Below, in pieces: positions 1-11,908 of a DNA stretch of 64,000 nucleotides (its first letter is position 1; every line of letters starts with the position of its first letter). This DNA is from Epithemia pelagica (lineage: Eukaryota; Bacillariophyta; Bacillariophyceae; Surirellales; Surirellaceae), in assembly GCA_946965045.2 (NCBI GenBank), contig OX337239.1, positions 2,542,001 through 2,606,000 on the forward strand. Direction: 5' to 3'. Under the pieces are notes generated by a model. It worked only from the letters and a program-made list of their open reading frames with translations, was not told where the DNA came from and did no database searches. Position numbers and translations under genes: made by a program.

Positions 1-440
1 ATCCAGAATTGAATGTTCCCCAATTTGTCCTTGGCCAATTGTCCCAATTTTTCAACTTGATCGACATTGCTGACATCGCACTTGGTGTGAAAGACCTTGG
101 CACCTGTCACGGCTACCGATTCCAGAGCCTTGGCGGCCTCGCTGCAATCTTGAATGTCACAAATGACGACCGAATAGCCTCGTTGCAAAAATTCGGCTGC
201 ATAGGCAAACCCGACGCCATTGGCACCACCTGTAATCACGACGCCACCCATCGAAGGATCACTGGCCGGCGTGGAGCTAAAGAGCTGGTCCATAAAATAG
301 AGGGATGACGACGACGACGACGTGGTAGTTCGTCGGGTCGTCCAAGCTGGTGCAAAGGCCGTCGTCGTGGTGGAAACAGCCACCAAGACACTCAACAGAC
401 CAAGAAGCAGGGATGACCAAGATGGATTTGAAACTCTCAT
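1..440 (-). CDS. Plastid-targeted short-chain dehydrogenase/reductase, N-terminal part (cut by window edge)
   Basis: Reading the minus strand from an ATG at 440 gives an open frame of 146 codons that runs off the window. The first ~30 residues are a hydrophobic signal peptide ending TTTAF-APAW, with Phe right after the predicted cleavage. This AFAP-type junction followed by a Thr/Arg/Ser-rich stretch is the known bipartite plastid-targeting signal of diatoms and other complex-plastid algae. At about residue 66 a Rossmann fold begins: VVITGGANGVGFAYAAEF carries the TGxxxGxG-like dinucleotide loop of SDR enzymes, and VVICDIQD follows as strand beta-2 with its acidic residue. The active-site YxxxK region lies outside the window, so the substrate cannot be told. 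Chlorophyll-b-reductase-like (NYC1/NOL) SDRs are one possibility. Family and targeting are well supported; the substrate is not. Confidence 0.8.
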   Translation of the reverse strand, partial: MRVSNPSWSSLLLGLLSVLVAVSTTTTAFAPAWTTRRTTTSSSSSSLYFMDQLFSSTPASDPSMGGVVITGGANGVGFAYAAEFLQRGYSVVICDIQDCSEAAKALESVAVTGAKVFHTKCDVSNVDQVEKLGQLAKDKLGNIQFW

Positions 441-1692
441 GATCAATTGCTATTGCCTTGTATCTTGTATCGCCTTTGTTTTTACTCGAGACGGACTCTT
501 TCTTTCATCAATTTTCTTCTTTCTTGAAGCAATCTCGCAAATCCTTTTGTCGGTCTCGGGTCTCGGCACTCATCCATATCTTGTCATGTTCAAAAGAAAC
601 AGGTCGTCGGAAAACCACAGCGTCCCCATCATGAATCATCACACAGAATGGTTTAGCGTGTAGCAAGAATTCATGGAAGGGGGTGTAAAGCGTCCACGTC
701 ATAGCAAAATGTCCTCCACGTGGATCTATGCAGTCGCGAAAACTTTTCAGAAGGTACCGACGGAGGACGAACGAACAACACCCAACAAGCTTTCCAAGGT
801 TGGTTGGGATATTGAGGAAGATCCCAACCGGTCCACACGGGACTACCATGGTGTGGGAACAGGAACGTCGATCATGTCATGACGATGGAAACAAACTCTC
901 ATTCATTCTTCATGCAGCAGCTTTGGTCCAATAATTGTCTGGAAAATGTTCCAACAAAAGAGGCCTCCTCCTTACTTTGTGACGATAATCTCCTTCTTCC
1001 CCGTTAGTTTCATACACATGCACTCTATCATGCGCACAGGGTCTTGGTACCTCTATCTCTCTCTCGTTTGGCGCAGCGTCTCGTGGACCAGTAGCACGCT
1101 GAAACGATGCGTTCCTCGATGACACGAGTTTGAACAGGTCTGGTGAGAGTGTACGAGACTAGTCGACCTTCCACAGAGAGGCGCAGAAAGAACTTGCCAT
1201 GACAAGATTCGTTTCACGACTACAAACGAGAGTATCCAATGACTAGTTGGGGTTGTCTATCCATTTCGAAACATTGTTTGTCATTCGTATGGAGTTTACT
1301 CACGAAACCACCCGTGGTTGTGAGGCAAACTCATGCGTTCAGAAATATGTATGGCATACGGAATTCGGTGCGGCCGCATCGATGTGGCAAAGAGAACGAG
1401 GCGTTGAACGAATATCCACCCCGATACGCATCGTGTCGGTTGGAGTTCCAGATCTGTGCTTGTTTCTTTCTTCCAGGAGGAGTTACGAACCCCAAACCAT
1501 CTGTCGGAACACAACTACGGTATTTGTTTCTACAAGTTTGTGTGCTTCGTCCAACACCAATAACAACAACAGCATCCTTAGTCCTTAGACGAAAACCTAG
1601 GAGCGCTCCTTGGAAACCGCGAGAGAAAGTCTACGAGCTACTCCGTTTTGTTTATTCGTAAAAGGCGTGTTATGAGCCAGTCATCCGTAGCC
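441..1692. other. Intergenic, no convincing gene
   Basis: This 1.25 kb lies between the reductase start and the co-chaperone stop, both on the minus strand. It holds only short frames with no recognisable domain. It should contain the promoter of the reductase (near 440-600) and the 3' end of the J-domain gene. I see no RNA gene or repeat in it. Confidence 0.5.
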
Positions 1693-3420
1693 TTAGCCAA
1701 ATCGAACATGAAAACGTTGTCCCCCGCCTCCACCACCACCGCCTCCTCCTTGATGAAACTGCTGATTAAAGAACTGGAAAGGGTTTGTATGATGATTGCC
1801 ACCGCCCCCTTGATTTTCAAAAACGGCTTCTCCACGATCATACTTGCCGCGCAATTCATCACTCGATAAAACTTCATATGCTTCACCAATGTCATGAAAC
1901 TTCTTTTCAGCTACTCGTTTGGCTTCCTCGTCTCCTGCTTCAACTTTGTCGGGATGCCATTGCAAAGCGAGTTTCCGATACGCGCTTTTAATTTCCTTGG
2001 ATGATGCTGTTCGAGCAACACCGAGGATCTTGTAGTAATTCTTCTCTTTGGACTGTTTCAGGGCCACATGAGCCTCTTTTAATTTGCTTTCAGCCTCTTT
2101 GGCCAAGTCAGAGTCCTTTGGAGCCAATTCCTGTGCCTTTTGGAATGACCGAACGGCATCCTCGTACTGATCAGCCATTTGCTGTGCCTCCCCGAGGGCC
2201 CACCAACCTTCGATTGACTGCTCATCCTCTTGAATGTAGGCATTGGCTTGTTGTATCGCCATGGTGTGCTCGCCTTTTTTGGAATAGGCTCGGATCAGAT
2301 TCAAGTGTACTTTCCGGTTAAAAACCATATGCTCAGGATCCATTGTCCGCGCTTTCGTGTACTGCTCAATGGCACCGTCAATTTGACCTTTTTCGAGAGC
2401 TTCATCTCCTTTCAACTTGGCCTTTTCAAGTTTCTTTACTAATCGATGACTTGCTTTGCATTGCTGGTGTTCCGGATCTGATTTGAGAGCTTCTCGATAA
2501 TGCAAGACTGCTTGTTCGTGTTCGCCCAATCGATAAAAGGCCATACCGCGTAGGTGCAGTGCGTCCAAGTGTTGTGATTGCAACTTGAGCAATTTTGCCG
2601 TATCCGACACAACACCATAATAATCTCCCAAATTATACAAAGACTGAGCCTTGGGCCACAACAAATCTGATCCATCCTCTACGAATTGCAAAGCATTCGA
2701 GTATGCCCGAACGGCGTCACTGTACCGATGTTCAAAAAACGCTCGTTCGCCTGCCTGGATAGCTTCGTGACACTGGGTTGCTGTTTCCAGGACAGACATA
2801 ATTGAATCATTTGAATGGGAAGTTTGTTGTTGTAGTTCAGCAACCGCCTGGTGGCATTGTCCCAGCTGAATCAAAAGTTTCGCTTTCAAGATGCGATACT
2901 CGGCCAGTGCTTTCTCTTTCTTGTCACTGTCATCCCTGTCCTTTGCGGCGGCCATCTCGATGGCACTTGTAAGAGAATCCAAGGCTTTCAAGTAGTTGTG
3001 TTGTCGGTGGTAAATCTTGTACAATCGGTAATAGTTGACATGATTGTCTGGTTCCAACGTGACGGCTTGATGTAAATATTCCAGTGCCTTGGACCAATCG
3101 CCGACAGAGAAGAGTTCTTCCGCCGCAGAGCGCAGTTTTCCGGGAGATGACGGAAATTTTGACGATCCAGACGCTGTTGTTGTATCTTCACCAGTGGTTG
3201 TCGTACGGGTTGGATTGGTTCCTTCCCCAGATACAACGGTCACTCCGCTCACCAAAAGTGGAAGCATGAGGAGCGCACCAGGCGCTTTCGTAATGCATGT
3301 TAAAAATGACCAAACAGAGCCGCTTAGAAAGGATAACAGAAACAACGTTGATGTCGCCCAAACAGCACTCCATTTACGGGTTGGTCCATCATCACGAACT
3401 CTCATTATCGGCATGGTCAT
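1693..3420 (-). CDS. ER-type TPR/J-domain co-chaperone (DNAJC3/p58IPK-like)
   Basis: The protein has 575 residues. Two hydrophobic stretches near the N-terminus (about residues 20-65) look like a signal peptide or signal anchor. Tandem tetratricopeptide repeats fill about residues 95-440 (for example [22 protein letters not shown] and [22 protein letters not shown]-type helices). A J domain covers 461-530 with the HPD motif at 489-491, followed by a Gly-rich tail. TPR repeats followed by a C-terminal J domain is the architecture of DNAJC3/p58IPK, which recruits Hsp70 (BiP) to unfolded proteins in the ER lumen. No KDEL-type retrieval signal is visible at the C-terminus (HVRFG). It is transcribed divergently from the SNF2 gene. 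The frame is uninterrupted, so no intron is needed. Family assignment is firm; ER location is inferred from the N-terminus and the family. Confidence 0.9.
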   Translation of the reverse strand: MTMPIMRVRDDGPTRKWSAVWATSTLFLLSFLSGSVWSFLTCITKAPGALLMLPLLVSGVTVVSGEGTNPTRTTTTGEDTTTASGSSKFPSSPGKLRSAAEELFSVGDWSKALEYLHQAVTLEPDNHVNYYRLYKIYHRQHNYLKALDSLTSAIEMAAAKDRDDSDKKEKALAEYRILKAKLLIQLGQCHQAVAELQQQTSHSNDSIMSVLETATQCHEAIQAGERAFFEHRYSDAVRAYSNALQFVEDGSDLLWPKAQSLYNLGDYYGVVSDTAKLLKLQSQHLDALHLRGMAFYRLGEHEQAVLHYREALKSDPEHQQCKASHRLVKKLEKAKLKGDEALEKGQIDGAIEQYTKARTMDPEHMVFNRKVHLNLIRAYSKKGEHTMAIQQANAYIQEDEQSIEGWWALGEAQQMADQYEDAVRSFQKAQELAPKDSDLAKEAESKLKEAHVALKQSKEKNYYKILGVARTASSKEIKSAYRKLALQWHPDKVEAGDEEAKRVAEKKFHDIGEAYEVLSSDELRGKYDRGEAVFENQGGGGNHHTNPFQFFNQQFHQGGGGGGGGGGQRFHVRFG

Positions 3421-3650
3421 TTTGTTTTTTTGGAAAGATGTCTCGTCGCCTCGTAAGGATGATCAGTCGCTCTTAGGTCCTTCTTTCCTCTTCCCCAGCG
3501 GTTAGGAGTGAGGAGCACGATGAGCAATCGCGACGCGATTGAAAGAAGGGGATAACGGATAACGGTAAAGCGGGGTTTCATTTCAACCCTCTCGTCTCTC
3601 GTTGTCCTCGCACAAAACATCCAACCAAGTCTTCTGGAAGTCCACCCACC
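3421..3650. promoter_or_regulatory. Divergent intergenic region (shared promoter interval)
   Basis: 230 bp separate the start codons of the J-domain gene (-) and the SNF2 gene (+), so both promoters must lie here or overlap the coding starts. I do not see a clear TATA box. The promoter role is inferred from layout only. Confidence 0.5.
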
Positions 3651-6600
3651 ATGTTCAAATCTGATCCGACTAGTAAGGAGCCACTTCAAAATGAGGACTC
3701 ATCGAATACTACGAATGCCAGAAATGACGGCATATCCCCTGCCACCACCGGTCAACATCAACATGCCCGACTTGGCTCGCCCATGTTGTCCGAAAACGAT
3801 CATCCAGAATCATCCACAACAACAACAACAGCTTCGTTGGCTTCCTCCATCAATGGCATGTTGCCCTTACAAAACCAGTGCAACAAAGAAGTTATTGATT
3901 TAGTTGACTCAGATGAGGAGCAAGATGACGGTCCCAGCAAACGACAAAAGACGCTGGATGCTCGGCAGACGTACGAATACCGGAAAAACCACGTTCCGGA
4001 CTGGATGAACACTCTCAGGCAAAAACCAGCTACCCACCGAAATCCAGCACTTTCTACTTCTTCCCTTCCACTCGTCGGAGTAAATAATCGTGTGGAACAA
4101 AGTTATCGACGGCCCAATCCAATGGTACCGTTCTCTTCCTCTTCCGCTCACAGTTCCTCTTCCAATGCCGGTTACCCCCACCAATCGCAGTATATTCGAC
4201 TTCCCCACGGATTTATACCGACATGGAACAACTTCCTTCCTGATCCTGCTACTCTGAATCAGTCTCGAAGGTCTGATCAACCACAAGAGCGCCATTTTCA
4301 ATTGAGTTTGCTAAATGTGAATGAGTTCACAATTGAAGGGTTGCCTGTACGATTTGATAGTCCTCCTACACCCCTAAATGGACTCAGGGTACCCATTCGG
4401 AAGATATCACGGGGCCATGGGAAGGCTGTATTTGATCAATCCAACACAGTTGAAAATGGTCATGAAGCGGATGAAGACGATGAAGATGGAGAAGGATTGA
4501 ACAAGTCTGCTCAACAGCGAAACGGAGGAGGTGGTCGGTGGCGAATCCCTTTGGGTGCATACCATGCCTTTTTGGCCTATCTAAAGTCAGATCCAAGGAC
4601 ACACGTTATTGGTATACCAGAACATCAATTGCAAATTGCCTCCTTGGAGCGTGCACGTCAAGAAAAAGGGTATCCGTCGGTCGAAGCGATCATTCAAGTT
4701 GGTGTTCCGAGAGGTCTCGCCACCGCTTTGGCACCGTTTCAGCGCGGAGGAGTGGACTTTGTGGTAACCAAAAATGGACGAGCACTAATTGCTGATGGTA
4801 GGGATTGCATTGTGTTGTGGTGAGCGAACTTGCAGATACTGCGAAAAACAAACTTACAACTGGTTTTCTCTTTTTTGTGGTTACTGGTCTGGGTCGGGCA
4901 CGAAATTTCAAGAAATGGTACGCTTTTACTTTGGTTCATAATAGTTCTCTATCGTTTTCGCTCGCCATTCACAGTTGTTTGTTTTGGTTCTCTTCAGGGG
5001 CTTGGAAAAACTGTTCAGGCGATAGCTAGTATGTCTGTGTATGCTGAAGAGTGGCCCTTGTTGGTGTTAACTCCCAGCACCGCGAGGTATCACTGGGAAA
5101 GTGAATTTGTGAGATGGTTGGGCATCAACAGCCATATTAACAAAGATGCTGCTGCTCCCACTGAACAACTCATACGAGAATCACAGATTCACGTTTTGAC
5201 TTCATCCAAAGATCAGATACTACCCAACAAAGACGTTCAGATTGTGATATGCTCCTACGGATTGGCCCCTACTCTAGCTGAAAATGGTGATTTGCGTCCT
5301 GGACAATTCAAATGTGCCATTGTTGACGAGTCCCACATGCTCAAAGGGAAGTCCACGAAACGAACCACTCTTTTGACACCTATATTAAGTTCAACAAACC
5401 GCTGCATTTTGCTTTCGGGGACACCTGCGCTGGCGCGACCGGCAGAGTTGTGGCCACAACTTTGTATTCTTGGGACGGAACAACACGGGTGGTGGGAAAA
5501 CGAAGCAGAATATTTGGATCGCTATGCCAAGAATGGCACCTCACGTACGCGAGCAGAGTTGCATGCATTGCTGACAGGAACGGTCATGATTCGAAGATTG
5601 AAAAACGACATTTTAGCAAGTATGAAACCAAAAGTTCGTCAGAAAACGCACTTGAACGTTATAACGCCCCATCAGGAGAATGATTTCAAACGTCTCTTGT
5701 ACCAGCTACGGCAAGGAAAAGGAGAACTTGCTCGATTGGCCCGGCATGGAGATGCTTCTTCCAGATATTCTGAAAATCTCTCGATTGCGAACGACGATGA
5801 CAGCTCGACGCGGTCAAATATTTTGAGTCGCCTGTACGGTCTCACTGGTGAAGTAAAGATCCCCGTCGTTGCACATATGCTCAATCGGTGGTTGGATGAC
5901 GCTACCATGGGCAAGCTTTGTATATTTGCTCATCATCTCAGTGTACTTGATTCCATTTCCAAACTTGCTTCTCTATCCAATGATGAGTCAAGTTCTCGGA
6001 AGTTCATTCGAATTGACGGCTCAACAATGCCAAAAGCTCGGCAAGAGCAAATAACAAAATTCCAAACTGATCCGACAATACGCGTGGCTCTTTTGGGAAT
6101 AACCGCAGCAGGAGTGGCTGTTACTCTGACTGCATCATCTACTGTTTGGTTTGCTGAACTATTCTGGACACCAGCCGTCATGATTCAAGCGGAGGATCGA
6201 TGTCACCGCATTGGCCAACAAGCACAAGTAGAATGCGTCTACTTTGTTGGTCGAGGGACGTTGGATGATATCCTGTGGAGACTATTGGAAAAGAAATTCC
6301 GGCAGCTCGGCGAATTTGTTGAAGGCAAAGAAAAAGAAAAAATGGTTATCCACAAGACATACCGAAGTGCGAAGGAATTTGAAACGCTGTTCGGAAGTAA
6401 GGATTTGATGCAAGATGGCGATGAAGCTGGTATTCCAAAGTGCGGCGATGATATTGGACCAACTTTGATTCCTCTCGATGCAAGTCTCGAACACGCCATA
6501 GAGCAATTGGGTGAGGATGAAATGCAAATGCTGAAAAGCCTGAACGACGATGATGAAGATGTAAATAAAACCGTCAACGAAAATTCAGTATTTTCAAGTG

Positions 6601-7208
6601 GTACTGGAATACAAAATGCGGAGACCACGAAGGAAACTCCTGGTTCATCACTGGATGCACCCATTCCCCTCTCCGACGACGAGGATGGCGACAACGAACC
6701 GTCTTCTTCCCATTGCGAGGCCGTAGGCACCTCCGGACCAAGTAGCAGTTTGGGTCGAGCTTCTGAATTATTTCAAAAACCTTTGAGGGGGTGTCGAATT
6801 TTTCGTGTAGCTTTTCCTGGAACTCATTTGGGGTTTTCCACATTCATGTTGAATGGACGGGCAGTTGTGCTGCAAACGCCTCCACAACCAAAGGATGCGG
6901 TCGTCAATCAAGGTCCTGTACTCGCTGTGGGAAACGTTCTGGTTATGATTAACAACTTTCCCGTACCGATAGAGAAGACGGGGACTCAAATCCATCGAAT
7001 GATTCAGAATGCACTCAAACAACCACCGTTGTACCTAGCGTTTGCCGATGATGCCGAAATCCGTGCGTACGTCGATGCACTCCTGTTATCGAAGAGAAGC
7101 CATTCAAATCAAAGTTCCGCGTTACCATCATATCAAACTAGCAGCATTGGTAGATCACAGAACACTGGGAGCAAGAAAGAAACGGAAGTGATTGAGTTAC
7201 TGGATTAG
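3651..7208 (+). CDS. SNF2-family DNA translocase, SMARCAL1/ZRANB3-like, spliced
   Basis: My gene model is join(3651..4797, 4913..4917, 4998..7208), giving 1120 residues. Introns 1 (4798-4912) and 2 (4918-4997) are GT-AG. The 5-nt exon between them completes the Walker A motif ADEMGLGKT at 381-389. Motif II is DESH at 494-497, motif III LSGTPAL follows, and motif VI DRCHRIGQQ is at about 784-792. The PFQRxGVDF segment before motif I and VGRGTLDDILW after motif VI resemble the SMARCAL1/ZRANB3/HARP branch, which anneals ssDNA and remodels stalled replication forks. The N-terminus is disordered and has a SUMO-interaction-like acidic motif EVIDLVDSDEE (80-90). The C-terminus ends EVIELLD, another such motif. 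Residues ~983-1068 look like a PDZ-type domain, which is odd for this family. Nuclear location is inferred. An unspliced reading stops 26 nt after exon 1. Confidence 0.9.
4913..4917 (+). other. 5-nt microexon AAATG of the SNF2 gene
   Basis: Exon 1 ends GCT GAT G at 4797 just before GTAGGG. The sequence TTTCAAG|AAATG|GTACGC at 4906-4923 has an acceptor on its left and a donor on its right. The next exon starts GGG CTT GGA AAA ACT at 4998 after TTCTCTTCAG. Only G+AA, ATG, GGG restores the invariant Ala-Asp-Glu-Met-Gly-Leu-Gly-Lys-Thr. Joining exon 1 directly to exon 3 shifts the frame and drops Glu-Met. The introns are 115 and 80 nt. This is read directly from sequence plus the conserved SNF2 motif; no transcript was available. 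Confidence 0.85.
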
Positions 7209-7590
7209 ACTTGCGTTACTATAATCACCATCTCCTAAGTTCACCATATTCGAATGTTTTGTTAATCATCATAGGTTTATCCATCGTTCTGAGGGATCGC
7301 GACATCATGTGTAACGTGGTGGTCGGCTAAGCGAATTGCAAAACGTATAGCTGGAACTGAGCAAATGACATTAATATGGTGCACATTGACAACAGAGTCG
7401 AAATTCAACATGACACTGACTGGGCTGACTCAGAAACAGAATCCTCGAAATCTCCACCATCCTGTTTTCTAGCATGCATGTTCTTGTGCGTGAACTGCTT
7501 GTATCAAACACAGCTGACATCCTTATACCACGGTAGATGCTCCTCAGTGTGACCTGAATACTTGAGCGTCGACAAAATATGCCTTCGATC
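7209..7590. other. Convergent intergenic region
   Basis: 382 bp between the 3' ends of the SNF2 gene (+) and the ovothiol synthase gene (-). It should hold both polyadenylation regions. I see no gene or repeat. Confidence 0.5.
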
Positions 7591-10500
7591 TCAACTGTTT
7601 TTTCTCCAACCGGTAGCGTGCGACACGATGTATTGATACTTCCGACTATGTTCTCGAATAACGAGAGGTATGTCTTGTTCATGAATCATTTCGAACCCGT
7701 TTGACTCCATTATTTGTTTCAACGTATTCTTTGACCACACGGCTTCATTCTCATTCTCGTTTGAATAGTATCCACCGAGCCATTCGTCTCGGGGGGTAAA
7801 ATCTACCAACCAGCTGAACGGAGATATCAACACGACAACCCCTTGTTTCGCGACGACTGATGCCAACCCATTCAAACAAGCGACTGGATCTGAAAGTCGA
7901 CACAATAAGTTCGACATCAGAAGTCCGTCGTATGTCCCCAATAAACCTTGAGACTTCATCAAACCCAGTTTACATGCATCTCCAGTGAAAAAGTTAAGTT
8001 TCGACTTAACTTCATGGTTCACATCAGCAGCATGTACCGCCCGAACCAGTTCATGAATATCCGATTCCACTGAAACGCGAAAGTTCACCTCTTCTGTATC
8101 GTATTTCATCTTCTTGGCGACATCAATGAATGACTTGCTGTAGTCAAACGCATCCACAGAATGAAAGTGTTTAGCCAGCTCAAACGAGGCCCCACCCACC
8201 GCACAGCCAATGTCCAATGCAGAGGTGTTTTGGTCTCGAGGTAAAAGAGATACGAGAAGTTGTGCAATCCTTTGTGGATAAAATAGGCAGTGATCTGGTG
8301 AATTGCTGTGTGGTATGATTGGAGATACACCTTCGGTAGCTCCAGAATATGGATAATGAAGACCGAGGTACATTTGAAGACTCTCATCAGTTTCATACGT
8401 ATTGTGGTTCGTATCGTCGCATTGCTCTCGGTCCGTCGTCGATTTGTCAATAGGTAGATTCGTAACAGGTGGCTCGTGATTAGACGACACCAGGCGGAAA
8501 CCGGAATGTTGTAAGAAATGTGGTCGGAAATGGAATCGGGCGAAAACCGAGGCTTCATCGCCTGTACTTATGAATGACCCACCAACAATCATGTTGTGCT
8601 TGCCATCAAAACATGGAGTTGAAAAATCATCATAGAGGGGATGAACTTCAAAATTTTCCAGGGGATTAAAGTGATCTTCAACCCATTCCCACGAACTGCC
8701 ACTCACATCATGATGGCCAGAAGACGAAGGAGGGAATGCATCAACAGGCGTTTGTGAAGAAAACGCCAGATTCAAGTTGGCGCCAGAGTTCCCACAAGAA
8801 GCAATATGACCAGAATCATGCATGACTTTGTCACCAATAACACCCTTTCTAGCAGCTTCAAGATTGTACTCATCATGGCGGAGAACATGATGTTCTGCCT
8901 CTGTCAAGAGCCTAAGTGTGCTGCTCGATGTACCAGAAGGGACAGCTGTTTGAGCATGATTGATATCAACGCTCCGAAGTGCTTTCCAGCGACAGAAAGC
9001 TTGAGCCTCGTAGTAGTTCACCTGAATGCAAAATGAGATGTTCTCCTTTTAGCAAATGAATTTGAAATTCGGGTGCCAACCTTGCGCAAACATTCAATGT
9101 CGAAACTTACATCCACTGGCCAATCCCATGGCATGGGGATGGTGTGAAAAATAGTACGTAAATTGTATTCATGATAACCTTCCGGCCCCGTCGGAAGCCA
9201 GAAATAGGGCCATTTGGCATTCCGAAACGATTTCCACGCCCACCCCGCATCGCACCAATAAGCACGTGTGGAATATCCAGCACCATGCGACACAAATTCC
9301 CAAAATTCTCCATTGCTAATCATGTACTTACTTGCCGCAAATGGCGGAACTGTCCGCTCCCTTGTTCCGTATTCGTTGTCCCATCCAAACGAGGGGAAAT
9401 CTTTTGGTTTCCCCAAGAGGATATTCTTCTCTGAGGTGATATGGACCATTTCATTGCTTGGAAAATCTCGTCCCCGTATGGGCTGTGATGCTTTTCCATG
9501 TCGTGACCAAGCGGATTCATGCAGACTCGGCCAGAAATTTGGTGTTTGTACCAAGTGATGCGGTGTCTCCCGAAATAAGACTGAACTCGTTTCCATATGA
9601 ATTCGCTCGTGCTCCATGGACAGGAACAGTGCCCATAGAGGACTGTCCTGACTTATATGTACCGGCGTATCAACCAGAAAATGTTTCTCAATGACATCTT
9701 CTTTCACGGTCCTATACACCTGCTGACGATATTGCCACACCTGTAACACAGTGGGCCATTCCATGTCATTTTTGTCCATGTCGTCCCATAACATCTCGTC
9801 GACACCAACCTCAAAAATGGATTCAAAACGTGGATTGACAGGTTCCGACAAAAGGCCAGCAAGTCGCAACTTGTTGACGTACAAACAAGCAGTGTGGCCA
9901 TAATAAAAGATCTGAGGATGTCGCAAACCATGTGGTGCCGGTCTGTATTCAAATGTATCCGTTAGTGTCATAGGCAGGAATCGGGAGGGCTCAAAATCCC
10001 TCAACGCTCGACCATTCATGGAACGCACCGGTAAAATCCTTCCTCCCCATCCAAACCAGCAAATAACATTTCAAAAAGAGTCCATGTGTTATCAAAGTAC
10101 GCTTGAACCTGCTGTCGCGTTACACCCGACAAATTCAAAAGTGGAAGTGATCGCAAAGTGGTACCCGTCTCGTCTAGTCCTACAGTGTGCAAACATTCCA
10201 GAAGGCAACGAGTTTTGAAATCGTCCAATATTCGAACACGCAGAAGGAGTGAGGGCTCGGATCTGTGATGTACTCAGGCGTCACATTTCTCTTACCAGGA
10301 CAGTTCCGTGGATGAATTCCTGTAAACCAAGAATCAGGACGTGGACCTTTGAGCCAGGCATCTTGGTTGTCTCGTCCGAGATTCCGCTTCCAGACATTGG
10401 TAGAGACAGCCAATCTTGTGTTACGGCCATGATTCGTCACAGATGTTCTGGGATCTGTGACCGGCTTAGACCTTTCACCCACACACTTCAACTCACTGCC

Positions 10501-10683
10501 CGGATTATGTTTCGAGTCGAGGCTTGCATACCGTGCTTCTCTGGCCCAGGGAAACGATCGAGTGGGAGACAGTTGAACCATGGCTCCGGAACCTCGATTT
10601 ACACTAGGAATCAAGCGATAATGCGAAGGGATCAGGCAGTTCATCCGATTAGATACGACGGCGAGAGTGGATCGAAGTGTCAT
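7591..10683 (-). CDS. ovoA: Ovothiol synthase (5-histidylcysteine sulfoxide synthase with C-terminal methyltransferase)
   Basis: Gene model complement(join(7591..9021, 9111..9942, 10029..10179, 10296..10683)), 933 residues. The three introns (10180-10295, 9943-10028, 9022-9110) are GT-AG and phase-consistent. They rejoin the conserved segments CPG-LDETGTTLRSLP, FYR-PAPHGLRHP and PVD-VNYYEAQAFC. The 9943-10028 intron has a CTAAC branch-point-like motif ~18 nt before its AG. Domains in order: an N-terminal extension, a DinB-like domain with the iron-binding HX3HXE motif at 291-297 (HERIHME), an FGE-sulfatase-type domain (~340-640) and a SAM methyltransferase (motif ALDIGCAVGGASF near 725). The family makes the histidine-cysteine sulfoxide bond and then N-methylates the imidazole to give the antioxidant ovothiol. 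All catalytic parts are present. The N-terminal start (ATG 10683) is the first in frame; the extension could be a targeting peptide, which I cannot confirm. Confidence 0.92.
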
Positions 10684-11102
10684 GGTGTACCAATGTAGAG
10701 GACAAGACGAAATGAATTTTTATGCCACAAGACTGTCGGCTTCATCTGAGAATATCATGGTGCAGAATGGATCTTTCTGGATTCGATGGAGTTCAAGAAA
10801 TGTGCTGTTCATAGGCGCGCGTCATACCTCTGGGTTGTTAACGTCACACGAATACTAAATACTCCCCAAAGATACAAAGAAAGAAAGGTTTTACAATCTT
10901 CATTGTATTTTTTTGTAAATGAATCTCTGGGAAACAATTCCACGTGAGAGGAAAGGTCGCGGGAAACAATTTCTATCGTTCTACATGACAACTGCGGGTC
11001 GCGCCATTCTACTCCAGAATGGGTTCGGGTTATAACTTACCGGGATTGATTTACTCTTTCTCAATCACGGATAAACCGCTGGGGATTGATGCATACGAGA
11101 AG
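10684..11102. other. Upstream region of ovoA, no gene seen
   Basis: About 420 bp between the ovoA start codon and the Harbinger element. It should carry the ovoA promoter. No domain-bearing frame or repeat was seen. Confidence 0.45.
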
Positions 11103-11112
11103 ACAAAAACTC

Positions 11113-11195
11113 CACCCCCTAGCGGGGGTGGCTAAGAGGGTTTAATTTCGTGTAGCCACCCCCATCTCTTCTGGGTTGGATCTAGAGGGCCGGCA
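11113..11195 (+). repeat. Left terminal inverted repeat of the first Harbinger-type element
   Basis: It matches the reverse complement of 15145-15238 with small gaps. The outermost 19 bases are identical at both ends and nearly self-complementary (CCACCCC...GGGGTGG), so each end could form a hairpin. Confidence 0.85.
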
Positions 11196-11908
11196 TATTT
11201 CATTTCCTCCACCGCGATAACAACACGACAATCAAACTTTGTTGTTGCTGGTGACCTCCTATGACCACCCTATCATCATCCGACCATAGTGTGCTTCATA
11301 TGAGTACCATGGTAGTGCATCGTGAAGGGCACAGTGCATGAGTGCCACTCTAGCAAAAGGTGAAACATAGTGACCATGTAAGACGGCACGACACGAGACC
11401 ATGATGTCGCAAACTACATGAGAGAAGCTGTTTTGCCATCAACAAGCTACGTAACTACTACTGTTGTGTATGTTGTGTTCAACAAGTGTCCACAGTTGCA
11501 AGATACGTATCACATCGTCCCTTTGAGTCGCTTCGTTCGAAATTGTGAGACGTCGCTTCCGTATACCTGTGCCACGAGGCATGACGCCTGTGAGTCTGAT
11601 CCATAATGGCCTTACCTTCAAATTTTGGCCATACAGATGCATCCTACACTCGGCCGACAGGTTCGAAGTGCCAAAATAGGTGCACAACAACCAGTGCAAC
11701 ACATGGTCCGTGTTGTTATCGCGATGGCCGGAATGAGTTGAAATTGCCTTAAAAGCTTGTTCCGTCTCGGATTGCACTACTAATTGATTATCTACGTAAG
11801 CTAGCCTTTCTCGTACTAGGTCTCGTCAATGTCCCAAAAGGCTAGGTCGTTAGTCCAAACATCATTCCACCGAGATTTAGGGGAGGCGACATTCTCGTAG
11901 GTCAAAAT

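Noticed and set aside
508-1661. Several 70-140-residue open frames on both strands before the J-domain gene
   Set aside because: They overlap each other, have no domain, and have the biased composition of antisense or untranslated DNA.
4798-4823. SNF2 exon 1 read through to a stop at 4823 as a separate 390-residue gene
   Set aside because: The end RDCIVLW is intron sequence; splicing through the microexon restores the conserved motif.
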